Below are positions 34,515 to 46,517 of a DNA stretch of 64,000 nucleotides, one piece after another. The DNA is from Bidens hawaiensis (taxonomy: Eukaryota; Streptophyta; Magnoliopsida; Asterales; Asteraceae): positions 124,001 through 188,000 of the forward strand of contig JAIQDT010004226.1 in NCBI GenBank assembly GCA_021521415.1, given 5' to 3'. Within the stretch, counting starts at the first letter, position 1; each line of letters begins with the position of its first letter. The position numbers and the translations under genes are program-made. The notes beneath the pieces were generated by a model. It saw only the letters and a program-made list of their open reading frames with translations, searched no databases and had not been told where the DNA came from.

Positions 34515-35727
34515 ACTCTTATAGAACACGGGTTAAAATAAATAAATTTATTTAAAAATAACACAATGCGAAATATAAAAATACAATATATGATAGAATA
34601 AATTATACAATACACAGTATGCAATAAAAAGTTAAAAATTCATAAATCTCTAAATATTTCTTTGTATACAATATTTGCAATTAATATTAATATTATATAA
34701 CTTTAATTGTAATAAGAAAGGTAATGATTACAATTTGTTAAAATTTGTAATTTTATAATTCATATTAAAATTAGTAGTTTCAATTTGTTTTTAGTTTCAA
34801 CTCTGAATAATGGAACACATAACTGAGCATGTGTTAAAACATGTTGTCTCAAAACAAACAAACAAACCATCTAAAGCGATTGGCCTTAGTTTTATTAATT
34901 TTCATTACAAAGCAAACATTAAGTGAAAATTTCTTCATTTGAAATTTGAAATTAATTATTTTTATGTAAATTAACGTGAAAATTCATTACTTATAAAAGC
35001 TTAATATTAATAACTAATACAGTATAATTATATAAGACTAAACAATATATTTATGTTGGTTTTAAATTCTTTAAACCAGGAAACAATTATTAAAAGAGAA
35101 AATAACAGATCAAATATAAAAACAAATAAAATATGAAACTATTATTAAGAAAAAGAAATATATATTTAATATGAGAGAGAGGTGAAAAAATTTTTGTAAG
35201 AATCACTCATGTGTAATAACATATGACATTAAAACCCGTGTAGAACACGGGTTATAATAAATAAATTTATTTAAATAATAACACATTGTCAAATATCAAA
35301 AATATGTTTAAAAGATATATGGACATAATATATGGTAGAATAAATTACACATTACACAATATGAAAATAAAAAGTTGTTAAAAAATTCATAAATCTTTTA
35401 ATATTTTTTTTATATAATATTTGTAATTTAAACCTCTATATCAAATTTAGTAGTTTAATTTTGTTTTTACTTTCAACGTTAGATAACAAAACATAACTTA
35501 CCATGCGTTAAAACAGTCTGTCTAAAAAACAAATCAACCATATATAATGATTAGCTTTAGTTTTATTAATCTTTATTGTAAAATAAACATAAAGTGAAAA
35601 TTTTTTTCTTTGAAATTTGAATTTAATTATTTTATCTAAATCAATGTGAAAAATCGTTATTTATAATGGCTTAATATTAATAACTAATACAATATATTTA
35701 TATAAAATTAAATAATATATTTATGTT
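34515..35727. repeat. Diverged tandem duplication of a roughly 550-700 bp AT-rich unit
   Basis: Unit 1 (about 34515-35058) and unit 2 (about 35236-35727) share, in order, AACACGGGTTA, AATAAATAAATTTATTTAAA, ATATATGATAGAATAAATTA or equivalent, TTAGTTTTATTAAT, and GCTTAATATTAATAACTAAT. Unit 2 starts with a perfect hairpin AACCCGTG...CACGGGTT (35230-35249). No ORF. It may be parts of one repeat family. Confidence 0.75.
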
Positions 35728-38700
35728 AGCACTAAAATGGATATACCATCATCCATTTCTCTCTACAATGGATATACCATCTATCAATCTCTAACTGGAT
35801 GATGTGGCAAATGTTTGTGAGAGTTTTCCAAGAAAAGAAAATGAGATGAAGGTGAGAGAAGATAGAAAGAAAGAAAAATCCTTCATAAAGTACATGTATT
35901 TATAGAGAGATAATGATGTTTGCAGTATGTATTAAATGAAGAAAAAGATAAATGAAACAGAATGAATTGTTAGATGATGTAGCAAACACAAGTGTAATGA
36001 CTTTATTTTGCATTGGTGATGGTTTAATACTCATAATCAGAAATTTTACTCGTATTATTCAGTACGTGACATGTCTGAAGATAATATTTGTTTTATAGAC
36101 CTAACTCTACTTGAGGTGGTATTTTTAATTATTTTATTTTTATAATTTGATATAATGGAAACATTTTCCAATGTTTTATTTTTGCCCTCAATTGTTATTG
36201 TTTTTCCCAATGCGTTTGTGGTCCTGAAATTGCTTCTCTCTTTACAATCTTTAGTTTAATCTGATCATAAAAACATTTTTGGGTCACGTACCCTACCTGC
36301 CAACTCCTAATAATTAAATGTTTATAACCTGAATTTACCTAATATTCTTTACTTTCTTTTTCTTAAAATAACTATGGTATTGATAATTCCGTGTCTCGGC
36401 CTCTCGCTATACGGTGTATTAGTATATAGTTTGGATCCTTGATGAATTATGACATGTATATGATTTATAAAGTCAATAGGTGTGACATCAGCTTTCTATA
36501 AATTACTTTAATCAAGTCTTATAAATATTTCCAAAAAAATAAATTAAATTAATATTTCCCAAAAACCATTAAAAGTTAAAATATTACATAGTAGTAGAAA
36601 ATTTTGAAGAAGATTTATGATGTTAAGTTAGAATATTGATGGATATACATTGTGACCAAACCCAATACTTAAAAGAGAGTATAGTTTTATCTACAATATA
36701 ACAAACTATTTGAAAATCTATCTTATTTATTCCAGGCTCCACTCCTTTACAAGATCAACCCACTTTGTATCATTATCTGAAATATACACCAACTAATACT
36801 ATGAAATGTTAGGAAAGGTAAATAACTTGGAGGGTTCGGAGTCGATAAACCAAATTAAGTGTGAAACTAAACATGGCTATTCTAAACGGACCTGGCTATG
36901 GGAATGCCCAATATAGTCGTGTGACTTGAATCGTCAGAAGGAAAGTTTTTCAAAACCCATTACACATACAAGAAAAGAGTAAGATCAAGTTAGATAGTAG
37001 GCATCGCCTTTGAATGAAACAAGTCATCTTTCACTTCTCTTAGGAAACATGTTAAGTTTTCCCATTTGAGTTTTGACCTCTTCCCACCTTACTAGAGAGA
37101 AGTTGTTGGTGATTACCACGAAACTTCATAAAAGTTGTCATTGGTATCAGCATTCGCTTCAAATTAGAATCATTAGAAACTTGGTGTCTTCGGTGGAGCA
37201 TGTACATTTCTTTAACGTCCTTTCAAAATTTTGATCGGGTTTGATAAACGGCTTTATTGGAAACCAGTGGATATATCAAAGTACTTTAGGGTAGGATGAT
37301 TTCGATAAACATATCACAAATAACAGCCATACTTCTCATACTTAGGAATGGAAGCGAGATTTTTGGAATTTTGTAGGAACAATTAGCGTTAGTTACACAA
37401 CGTAAAAAGGAATTGATTCACCCTTTTTGGTTCTACACAATGGGTCCTAACCTAGTCGACGGCACTCATTTCATCTTGACTGTGATTAGCCGACCGATAC
37501 AGTTGAGCCCTTGTTTAGCAAGAAAAAGATTTTTATGTTAACTGATGATCAGGACCAAACATGTTACTAATGAGTGAATGAACATTAAAACCCATGTATA
37601 ACTAGAAAAATTTAATCAAACTTTAATTATACTAGAAAGGATACACACAATATCTTGAAATGAAAAATGCGTAGAAAAAAGAAAAATAACGGTTACCATG
37701 AGGACAAAAGTGTCACAAGCACGGGTCCATCAATGATTATAATCGGTTGATGGAAACGTGAACGTACAATACATAGAGTTGGGGTAGGGGTCGTATGTCT
37801 ATGGTTTCCATATATGGAAGTCCCCACACATTTAGTGTAGTTTCATCAGTCTGGGGTATGCATATTTACTTCTCACAATGGTACAACCAATTATACAGGG
37901 TTGCATTCTATAACCAGTTGAAACTATTGAGTTTAGGAATGGTAATGGATGGTTGAACACGTTGAGTCGTTGACTAGTTAACCCTATAATTTCATAAAAA
38001 TACAACTTCAAACTAAAAATAATTCGAAAGTACATGAGTTCGTAATGAAGATATAATTCAAAAGTTAATCCTTAATAAAAAAATCCAAAAGTTGTTCGAA
38101 GGCAATATTTAAAGGAGTTCAATTCAATGGTAAATTGGTTGAAGGTGGCTAGGTTAAAACAAAAAAGTGAGAGGTAAGTTATTTATGGATGGGCCCTAAA
38201 AATCTTTAGTCTAAAGTCTAAACCTAAAAATTACCTTGGGCTTGAATCACATGGTCGTGCTTACCAGTAGGAACACTCGGGCTACTAAGAATTCAAGAAG
38301 TGACGGTCGTGCTTATCAGTTGGCACACTTGGGCACACAAAACTTTATGAAGACACGACCGTGATCAACATTTGGCATGTATAGCGAGGCAATACATCAT
38401 GAAGACACGACCATGTAACTAACAAAATGGGTTTTAACCGAAGCATTCGGTTTAAAAATCTAATAATTGGCATCTTTAACTTTTGGTTTGATTAATCAAA
38501 TAAGTTCACCTCTATTTTGTGTGCTAATCTCCTACACAAATCGACAACTACATATGATCTATTTAATCATCAACACCAACATCTATGTTAACCAACAATT
38601 GTTGGTGGCATTTGGTCCGCTAACACCAATTAGGGTGAATAAGACTCTGTGATTCTATAGTCACGAATTCAAATCCCATTCAAGTACAAAATGCTTGCTA

Positions 38701-39392
38701 CTATTAACAGAGATGTTATTGGGTTCTTAGGCATATGTAAGTTAGGTGGTTTTACGAGTTGATGGTTCTCTCCTGGAACTAGTTGGTAACTTCCTCGAGC
38801 ATCAAATTAACGATGGACGTTGAAATCTAATCTGAGATATAGAGTATGAACACACATGCGCTATGAAGATGTATGCTACTGAATTCGAATTGCCATCACG
38901 GTTTATTAAAAAAAATATTAACCAACAATTGCGATCATGCCTATAGAACTCTCAATTACTACTTCTAACATTCTATAAGGACTTCCACAAGAGTCATACA
39001 TTGATGAAAGTTGTAGACTTTTTTTTTAAGTCTTGGAGCATCAACATTCAACATACGTGTCAAAACCTTTCCTAAAAGTCTGAGCATTACCATTATAATT
39101 GTGCCAAGTCTTACAATAAGTTTGATTAAGCTAAAAAAGTTCTTCACGTTAATTTTCTCTCCTCCTTTCAAAAGAAATACAGGTCCTTTCCAATGTAATA
39201 GAATTCATGGAGACTTATGTTTAATTCTCACTGGTAACATTTTGGGGGAGATATGGGTGTTTTAATTAAGGAAGACTATGATCGTTGTGATCTACAGTTC
39301 GATTATGAGGGCGTTCGTGTTTTACCACCATTGAACTTTCAGGTGGGTGGGTTTTCCTTGGAACTGGAGATAACTTAGAGGCGCTTAACGTT
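35728..39392. other. Gene-free stretch
   Basis: Mostly AT-rich. 36720-37560 is less AT-rich and may be an old unrecognised insertion, with no frame longer than a few dozen codons. 38240-38420 has three diverged copies of a segment with GTCGTGCTTAYCAG or CACGACCGTG. No gene is supported. Confidence 0.45.
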
Positions 39393-39694
39393 GTGTTCCC
39401 GAGCTTACTTAACGAAAGAAAGAAAAGGTAAGGAAAACATTTCCATTACTTTCCTTTCTTTTCATTTTCCTTTCATTTCCTTCCAACCAATTCCTTCCAA
39501 ATGAAAAGAAAGATTTTACACAACAAAAGCCTCCACTTTCTTTTCCTTTCCTTTCCTTTCCTTTCTCCCTTTAAATAAAACTTAGGAACACACTTTTTAT
39601 TCTTCCATTCCTTAAATGAAACTCGGGAACACAACTCTTCCTTTCTTACCATCCCTTTCCTTTTCTTTCCTTCTTTAAGTTGAACTCGGGAACA
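39393..39694. mobile_element. Candidate MITE with TGTTCCCGAG termini
   Basis: The left end is GTGTTCCCGAGCTTACTTAA and the reverse complement of the right end is CTGTTCCCGAGTTCAACTTAA. The interior is C/T-rich (CTTTCCTTTCC), with internal copies of CTCGGGAACAC near 39625. No exact target duplication was found. Confidence 0.6.
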
Positions 39695-39841
39695 GAGCGT
39701 AAGGGCTTCATACGACTGGGTTAGGCTAGCTGGCAATGACCTTTTGCCATTAGGTCATCCCGTACGAAGTACCTAGGCAATTCCCTATTTATTGGCTGTC
39801 AAAACAAATTAAAAAAAACTATCTTTTATTGTATAAATTAA

Positions 39842-40927
39842 GGGTAAATTCCTAAAATAGGCGAAATGAGGAGAGAAATTCCAATTTAATCCAAATTTCT
39901 AAAACTTTCTAATAATGATCCATTGAAAACTCATCGAGCCGTGACATTTGGGTTCGTGCCGTGAGTTTTCATTAGGCACTAATATTATGCCACGTGTTAT
40001 ATGTTTGACCCCAACCATGAGATTTCAAGCCAAATCCGTCTGACTCGTGAGCTTTGATGCCAAAACATTTTCCTTAAAAACCATCTCCTCCGTGATGTTT
40101 CACCATGCTTTTATCTCCTTCGTGAGATTTGAAAAAAGTTTGAATCCACCTCATTCCATCATTGATTCACCACCACCACCACCACTTGCCGGAAACCGGA
40201 GAAGACGACGGAGTTGATGCAGATCTTAAGTGAATTACGGTGGGTTGCCGGAAAATCAGTAGGAGACAAGGGGTGAAAACGAGTGGATTTGAACAAGACG
40301 ATTACGCAAATGAAATGAGTGAATCTGAACAAAGACGATGACGGTGGATGGCTGGAAATGGAGGCTTGCACGAAGACACTGAAATGTGATGTTGGATGGT
40401 GAAGGCGACGATGGTCGGATATGGTGATGTTGGATGGTGAATACGACGGTGGCCGGATATGGTGATGTTGGATGATGAATACAACGGTGACCGGAAATGG
40501 TGAATGCGACGGTGGTCGGAGATAGTGTAGCCGACAGTGGCCGGAGATGGTGATGTTGGATGTTGAATGACGAAGATGGTGACGAAGAATAATCAGGATT
40601 ATTTCAAAGAAATGAGGTGGTGGTGGTGGTGAATCAATGATGGAATGAGGTGAATTTAAACTTTTTCCAAATCTCACAGAAGATATAAAAGCATGATGAA
40701 ACATTACGGAGGAAATATTTTTCAAGGAAAATGCTTTGGTATCAAAACTTATGGGTCAAACGAATTTGACTTGAAATCTCATGATGAGGTCAAACATCTA
40801 ACGAGAGTCGTAACAAACCCAAACATTATAGCTCCATAAGTTTTCAATGGATCATTGTTAGAAAATTTTTAGAAATTTAGATTAAAATAGACATCTCTCG
40901 TCATTAGCCTATTTTTAGAATTTGCTC
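39842..40927. mobile_element. Long-TIR element (about 1.09 kb), Mutator-like or foldback
   Basis: The arms 39842-40187 and about 40600-40927 are inverted copies over roughly 310-340 bp. GATCCATTGAAAACTCAT on the left pairs with TTTTCAATGGATCATTGTTA on the right, and the caccaccaccaccacc run at 40168 pairs with ggtggtggtggtggtg at 40616. Ends start GGGTAAATTC / GAGCAAATTC. The centre is a GATGGTGATGTTGGATGRTG minisatellite (about 40380-40560). No transposase is present. A 9-bp duplication was not found. Confidence 0.75.
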
Positions 40928-41253
40928 TTACATATCCACTTTCATATATCTGGTGAATTAAGTGGTTTTCTTTTTTAACGTATAAATCATGATAACAATT
41001 AAATACTTTTCCAAAATTCATATTTTTCAACAACAAATCTAGACCATCAAATAATTAATAATTATTTAATCGCCGGATGTTGCAGAGCAGAGCATTTACT
41101 CCTGTGACACGGTGACGTCGCATTTCTTTCCTCCCATCCACCTGTTTTTATAACTTATAATAATATTATTTTCTGCACTCGTACTAAGATAAACCCAGTC
41201 CCTTAAGCAAAAGAAAATCTAGTCTGGTCTGCAACCAACCAATAACAACACAA
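40928..41253 (+). promoter_or_regulatory. Upstream region of the bHLH gene
   Basis: It lies between the long-TIR element and the ATG at 41254. TTTTTATAACTTATAATAA near 41140-41160 could serve as a TATA region about 100 bp upstream. GGTGACGTCGC near 41110 contains a TGACGTC bZIP-type core. Both are readings of sequence only. Confidence 0.35.
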
Positions 41254-43188
41254 ATGCAACCGACAGGCGGTGGCGGTCCCAGTCCCGGCCTCTCCAGGTT
41301 CCGGTCCGCTCCAGCCACATGGCTCGAAGCGTTACTGGAATCCGAAGAGGAGGAAGATGTCATCATTGATCCACCCAAGCCAACGCTTCCTCCGGTCCAC
41401 CACCACACCTCCATTGCCACATCCGCTGGCGACTCCTCCAAACCCACCTTCGTTGATCCGAATATTAATATTATGATACCCAATCCTATCGGTCTAAGGC
41501 AAAACAGCTCTCCAGCTGAATTCCTGTCGCAGATCAACAATCCTGAAGCGTTCCTTCCCAACTACCAAACCCCGGGTTTCGACGACTACCTTTCGGGTTC
41601 TAGAGACCCTGGGTTAGATAATAATAATAATAGTCAACGAGGGAAGTTCACCACGCAGCTGGTAGTTAATTAGTTGGTTTATATTAATAATTAAAGATTT
41701 AAAGCATTCACTAACTTTATTTGTGTGTTATTATTTAGAGTGGAGATCAGAGTATGCTGCTGGATGCGGACATGGACAAGATTTTGGGGGATTCGGTGCC
41801 GTGTCGAGTACGCGCAAAGCGAGGGTGCGCTACGCATCCTCGGAGTATCGCGGAACGGGTGATAAATTATTGTATTTTTTTTTTTTGGGTGATGGTGATT
41901 AATTTGTTGCTAAAGTGATTTGTGTGTTAAAAGGTGAGAAGGACTAGAATAAGTGACAGGATAAGGAAGCTTCAAGAACTGGTTCCTAATATGGATAAGG
42001 TAAAGAGTAAGACAGTCTCTTTTCTTTTGGTCAGAGTTTTCCTTTTATGGAAACTGCTTTACATTTGAATGGATACACTGTACCACAGCCTTTTCAATTT
42101 CATTTGGGTCTTGTTCCAAATTATATATATATATATCTTTTTGTGTGTGTCAGTGTCACTACCTTAAATCCTGATATGAATGTTGAGATCTAGTTGCATA
42201 TTCTCTCATGTTTTTCTGTTGGAATATAGACTTGGAATGTCTGGGAGTTAAAGACTGCCCCGATCTGACGATTGCGGGGGCATTTATGATGTTTTTTTTA
42301 CTGGTTTTCTTTAGCTTAGAAGTTAGAATGATTTAGAAGATCTAATGAGCAATGGGATGTATGTGATGCAGCAAACCAATACGGCAGACATGTTAGACGA
42401 GGCCGTGGAGTATGTCAAGTTTCTGCAAAGACAGATTCAGGTATGTGTCTCATCGATCTAGCCAGTGATGCATTTAACTTGTTGGGTGGGTAACGGGCAA
42501 CAGATGCAAAGGGTTAGCATGAACATAACGAAGATAGAATTCTCAAGAAAGAAAATGATGTAAAAATGAATACTTGAAACGTTAATAAGATGAGTTTTTA
42601 AAATTGGCAGGTATTGGCGTGTTGCCAAAATTTTTTAAATTACAAGCCAGCAATAGTATCAATATCGTGATAAAAAAATGTGTCCCTCCCAAGTGGTGAG
42701 GGGAAGTCTCATTGTGGGACAAAAATGGTGTTGATTTACGGCTGTGTGAGTTTGTAAAGAAAAAAGAAAAAGAAAAAGAAAAAAACAAAACAAGCAGCCT
42801 AATATATACTGAAATTAATAATAAGCGTGTGAATTACGATGAAATCGGAGCCCTACTTGAGGAGTTCAGGTCCGATAGCTGGGTCAATCCACATGTGGCC
42901 CCGTAACTCCATTTGTAGAGCTAGTTATGCTTATTTTATGGTGGCCAATTTCCAGTAACTCCTTATCAACTAGTGTATTTAATATGATTGCATCTTTGGC
43001 CTGTTTCATTTTGTTAAAACACAACCATTATCATGATTGACCCACTAATTATAAGCACACGATGCGTTGCTACGTAAGTGCCATATTCTGTATGGAACTC
43101 ATATTTACACTCTAGTTTCATGTAAACTCACTCAACGCAGGAACTTAGGGAGCATCAAGATAAATGCACGTGTTCAGTTAAGAATTGA
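41254..43188 (+). CDS. bHLH transcription factor of the FBH/bHLH80-81 type, 5 exons
   Basis: Exons: 41254-41661, 41739-41858, 41934-41999, 42372-42440, 43141-43188 (stop TGA), giving 236 residues. All introns are GT-AG and all phases are 0. The N-terminal SRFRSAPATWLEALLE (about 14-29) followed by acidic residues and NSSPAEFLSQI are signatures of Arabidopsis bHLH80/81 and relatives (FLOWERING BHLH group). The bHLH domain runs from VRAKRGCATHPRSIAER (about 160-176) through VRRTRISDRIRKLQELVPNM to TADMLDEAVEYVKFLQRQIQ (to 221), with a short KCTC-containing tail. In this family the proteins act in the nucleus and bind E-box DNA; some regulate CONSTANS or stomatal potassium channel genes. The exact orthologue is uncertain. 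Confidence 0.93.
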
Positions 43189-43874
43189 TCAAGGCAAAGA
43201 ATGACTCAATGGTGTTTATGTACGTTGTCAACATCTCCTTTGTGCTATGGTGCTTCTTCCAGCATCCGAGATCAAATTATATTTCTTCTTTTGTGACCAT
43301 AGAGCACTATTAGAAACGAGTAGATTAGGGTTATATATGTGATGCTCGTCACTCACTTGTATCATCGGTACCATTTTGTGTTCCTGTCAACTCTAGGATC
43401 TATCTAGTATGTGTAGTGTAAACTTCTCCAGTGAAGTATGACTGCATGTGTATGCTTGGCTTTTGCTAGTCCCCTACTCCCCTTTAAACAATCTAGGGAA
43501 GTTATATGCCATAATGGTGTCTAATAGCTACTTTCGGAAATGTAAGACCTTGCCGGTTTTGGGAATGTACAAGTTTCCCTTGCAACACTCCAGAATGAAT
43601 AATTATATATTTGAGAGCTCTACATTATAATATGAAAATTAATGAAGTTATGGGTTGATCCTGGTATATGAGTCAAAATGATTATTTGGTTTAACCAGTG
43701 TAGTACTACTGTTTTTGAGCGTGATAAGTTGAAGCACATAAGGCCATCAAGTCCTAGATCGATAATCAAACACGAACTAACGAATAACTCTCGTTTATAT
43801 TAACCAGAAAATCTTACTCAAAAAACTGATTACAATTCTCAAATTCTAACTCAAATTCTAACTCGGTTTGACTC

Positions 43875-43970
43875 TTGATGAACCCTAACTCAGTTACATC
43901 TAGATGAACCCTAACTCGGTCACATCTGGTGTGTCGCTAGATGAACCCTAACTCGGTTGCATCTCACATC
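43875..43970 (+). repeat. Minisatellite of GATGAACCCTAACTCGGT units
   Basis: Three copies of GATGAACCCTAACTCRGT followed by YRCATCT occur 30-45 bp apart, with shorter AATTCTAACTC units just before. Confidence 0.85.
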
Positions 43971-44651
43971 ACACAATCTATAATGTCTAACCATAACTTT
44001 GTTTATATAGACTAACCTAACTTGCTAGCCAAGACATTACCTATTATAATTGCAATACAATTAGGAAACATAATATAAGTAGGAAATATAACCAACTATG
44101 ACCTACTTGTCAACATTGGTCCATCAAGTTCACCGACTTGTGACTTTGAGTCTGAAATTACTTCCAACAGGCCAGTGTTATACTTTGAGCTTGAGTGGAG
44201 TGACGACCACATATAAGCAAGCTCATGTGAACATTGAACCACCCCTCTGGAGTGAGCCATGAGTCCGTGAGTATCCTCATGCTCGTGGAAGTCTAAAAAT
44301 ATCCGGCAGTTACAAAAAACCGTTATAGAACGCTTATATATAAAACAATGTTTTGTTTAATCCCATATAAATACCGCATAAACCCTATTTTTTTATTAAG
44401 CATTTTTTTTGCTAATGGATTCATCATCATCCTTCAAAGAAACAAATGTTATGGAAATACGTCATCTAGCTTGAATTAAGGGTTAAATGAGGCCAATGAA
44501 ATTTCAATGGTAACAATCATAAGGCTGAATGCTATGGTGAGAGGCATCGAAGCCCTCCATAGCGCCACATCAATGCCACGTCATCGCCTCGTAAAAAGCC
44601 GGGGCATCGAAGGCCGTCCCACTATGGTTTAATGCCCCTTGGGCGCCCCAA

Positions 44652-44672
44652 TATATATATATTATATATATA

Positions 44673-44704
<32 letters not shown>

Positions 44705-44714
44705 GAGAGAGAGA
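44652..44714 (+). repeat. Compound (TA)n(GT)n(GA)n microsatellite
   Basis: Consecutive TA, GT and GA dinucleotide runs. Confidence 0.95.
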
Positions 44715-45194
44715 GCTCTACCAATGGCGCCGGTCGTCCTCATGCCCGACCCCCCCTCCGCGCTCGCCTCCACCGCGCCCCCCAACGGTGTTCCAACTCT
44801 AACGGCGCCCTTTCTCCCCCCTTGAAGGCGCCCATAGTGCATAGTCTAAGCGCTGCACAAACATTCGTATAACAAAGCTAGAAGCTCACGACAAACAAAA
44901 CATGAGCGTAATGTAAGCTTACAAAATATGATTTTGGAGGACGAATGACGTTATTTGTCACCACTACAAAGAGGGTATGCAACTGACTTTGAACCAAATA
45001 ATGAGCAACATACAAAAAGCAGCTAACAGACGAAAGCTTCACAACCAAGGAGCACATAAAAGCCATCGCGTGGAAACATTTGTGCTTAAAGGTGTCGGTG
45101 TTAGTGCCAGTTTGGCATCCAATATCATAGCACGAGTAAGTATGTCATTAGTATATTTGGATTGGTTTAAAAGAGTCCATATGATGTATAGGTA

Positions 45195-45665
45195 ACTTCA
45201 AGTCCAAGAAAGTACTTGAGCTTCCCCAAATCTTTGATCGCAAATTCTGATTTAAACGAGTGATGAAAGAGGTGAGTACGTATATGAGGGTCATTTCCTG
45301 TTAAGATCAAATCATCAAGATAAACCAATAGGTACATGATGCAAAAGTATTTTTTGAAGATAGAGAGTGATGGTTTAAAATGACCACCCGCAAAGTCTTC
45401 GTTGATAAGAAATGTGCTAAGGCGATAAAACCAAGCCCAAGAGGCTTGTTTAAGAATATAAAGCCTTATTTAACTTGTACACATGATTAGAAAATTAAGA
45501 ATCAATAAATTCTGGTGATTGCTCATTGACTCTAAAACACTTCCAGTGAGATGCCCATAGAGAAATGCATTGTTGACATTTAACTGATGGAGTTTCTATT
45601 TATAACATCTAAGGAGAGGACAACATGGACCGTAGCGTCTTTAACAACGGGATTGGACGTGCGAT
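45195..45665 (-). pseudogene. Ty1/copia reverse transcriptase fragment, antisense
   Basis: The minus strand encodes, with breaks, SNPVVKDATVHVVLSLDV, LHQLNVNNAFLYGHL, YLLVYLDDLILTGND and FAIKDLGKLKYFL. These are the copia RT fingers, NAFL motif and YVDD-type box (here YLDD). It belongs to an older element in the opposite orientation to the copia element that begins 23 bp further on. No LTR was seen. Confidence 0.85.
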
Positions 45666-45687
45666 AAATTATACATTTAGAATTTTA

Positions 45688-46465
45688 TGTTGGGATATTT
45701 TTGTTCATAAGAAATCCTAACAAATATTACTTTACATGGGTCTGTTATTATTATTAATAATAAAAAAAAGAAAAAGAAAAAAAATATGTAATTCCTTTTC
45801 TGTTACTTTACGAATTACAATACACACACAAAATCAATTATTGATTTTGGTTTTGACTTTGGGCCTCCGTGATCACAATATGATTTGTGGGCTTTGACTT
45901 TGCTCACAAGAAACAAAAAGGATTTATATTGGAGCCATTCTATTCAGCCCTTAGAGACATATATTCGAAAGAAATTGTGAACCTTTCTTTGGTGTTCCTC
46001 TTCTGCTTTATGATGCCGACATAATATTAGGAAGAGAAGGTTTTTTGGGATGCTCAATTTTTTTGGTGTTTTGTGAAGATAAGAGACGTTTCAGAGATCG
46101 ATTTATTCTCTCGTTGTGGTACCTCTTATTCGTTTACTCTTTTGTATTTGGTTCCATATAATTGATGTTAGTTTATGCCAAGTATATGATGATTTGTGTA
46201 TGTCTCTAGTTTTACCTAGAGAAGACTTTTGTATTGCTCATTATTGGTGATAGTGGATTTAAAGCGGCTCTAGTAGTCCCGTGGTTTTTACTCTCGCCTT
46301 AAGAGGCTTTCCACGCTAAAATTTTTGTGTCACTTTTACTTTCATATTACCCTATTTGTTTGCATCCTCATTGGTTCATTCAGGTCGGGAAAAAGTTTAG
46401 CCAAACTATGATTAATTCCGCAATTTTTGTTTACCGTTCGTGGCTATGTGTCGTTTTTCCCAACA
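45688..46465 (+). repeat. 5' LTR of the copia element
   Basis: 778 bp, from TGTTGGGATATTTT to TTTTTCCCAACA with perfect 7-bp inverted termini, directly followed by the primer site. Its last 175 bp match 49505-49679. Confidence 0.9.
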
Positions 46466-46468
46466 GAG

Positions 46469-46480
46469 TGGTATCAGAGC
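46469..46480 (+). other. Primer binding site, initiator tRNA-Met type
   Basis: TGGTATCAGAGC is complementary to the 3' end of plant initiator tRNA-Met and lies 3 bp after the LTR. Confidence 0.93.
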
Positions 46481-46517
46481 TTCGGCTCTTGTTCTTGGGT
46501 TAAGACTTGTTTGAACG

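Larger units (their letters stand above)
43189..45189. other. Gene-free stretch after the bHLH gene
   Basis: 43189-43860 probably includes the bHLH 3' UTR and then unrecognised sequence. 43875-43970 is a minisatellite. 44520-44860 has GC-rich flanks (GGCATCGAAG, GAAGGCGCCC) around a compound microsatellite and may be a MITE. ORFs here cross the repeats and are not credible genes. Confidence 0.5.

Noticed and set aside
40159..40725. 188-codon minus-strand ORF
   Set aside because: It runs through the inverted arms and minisatellite of the long-TIR element; the protein is low-complexity His/Ser/Pro with no family resemblance.
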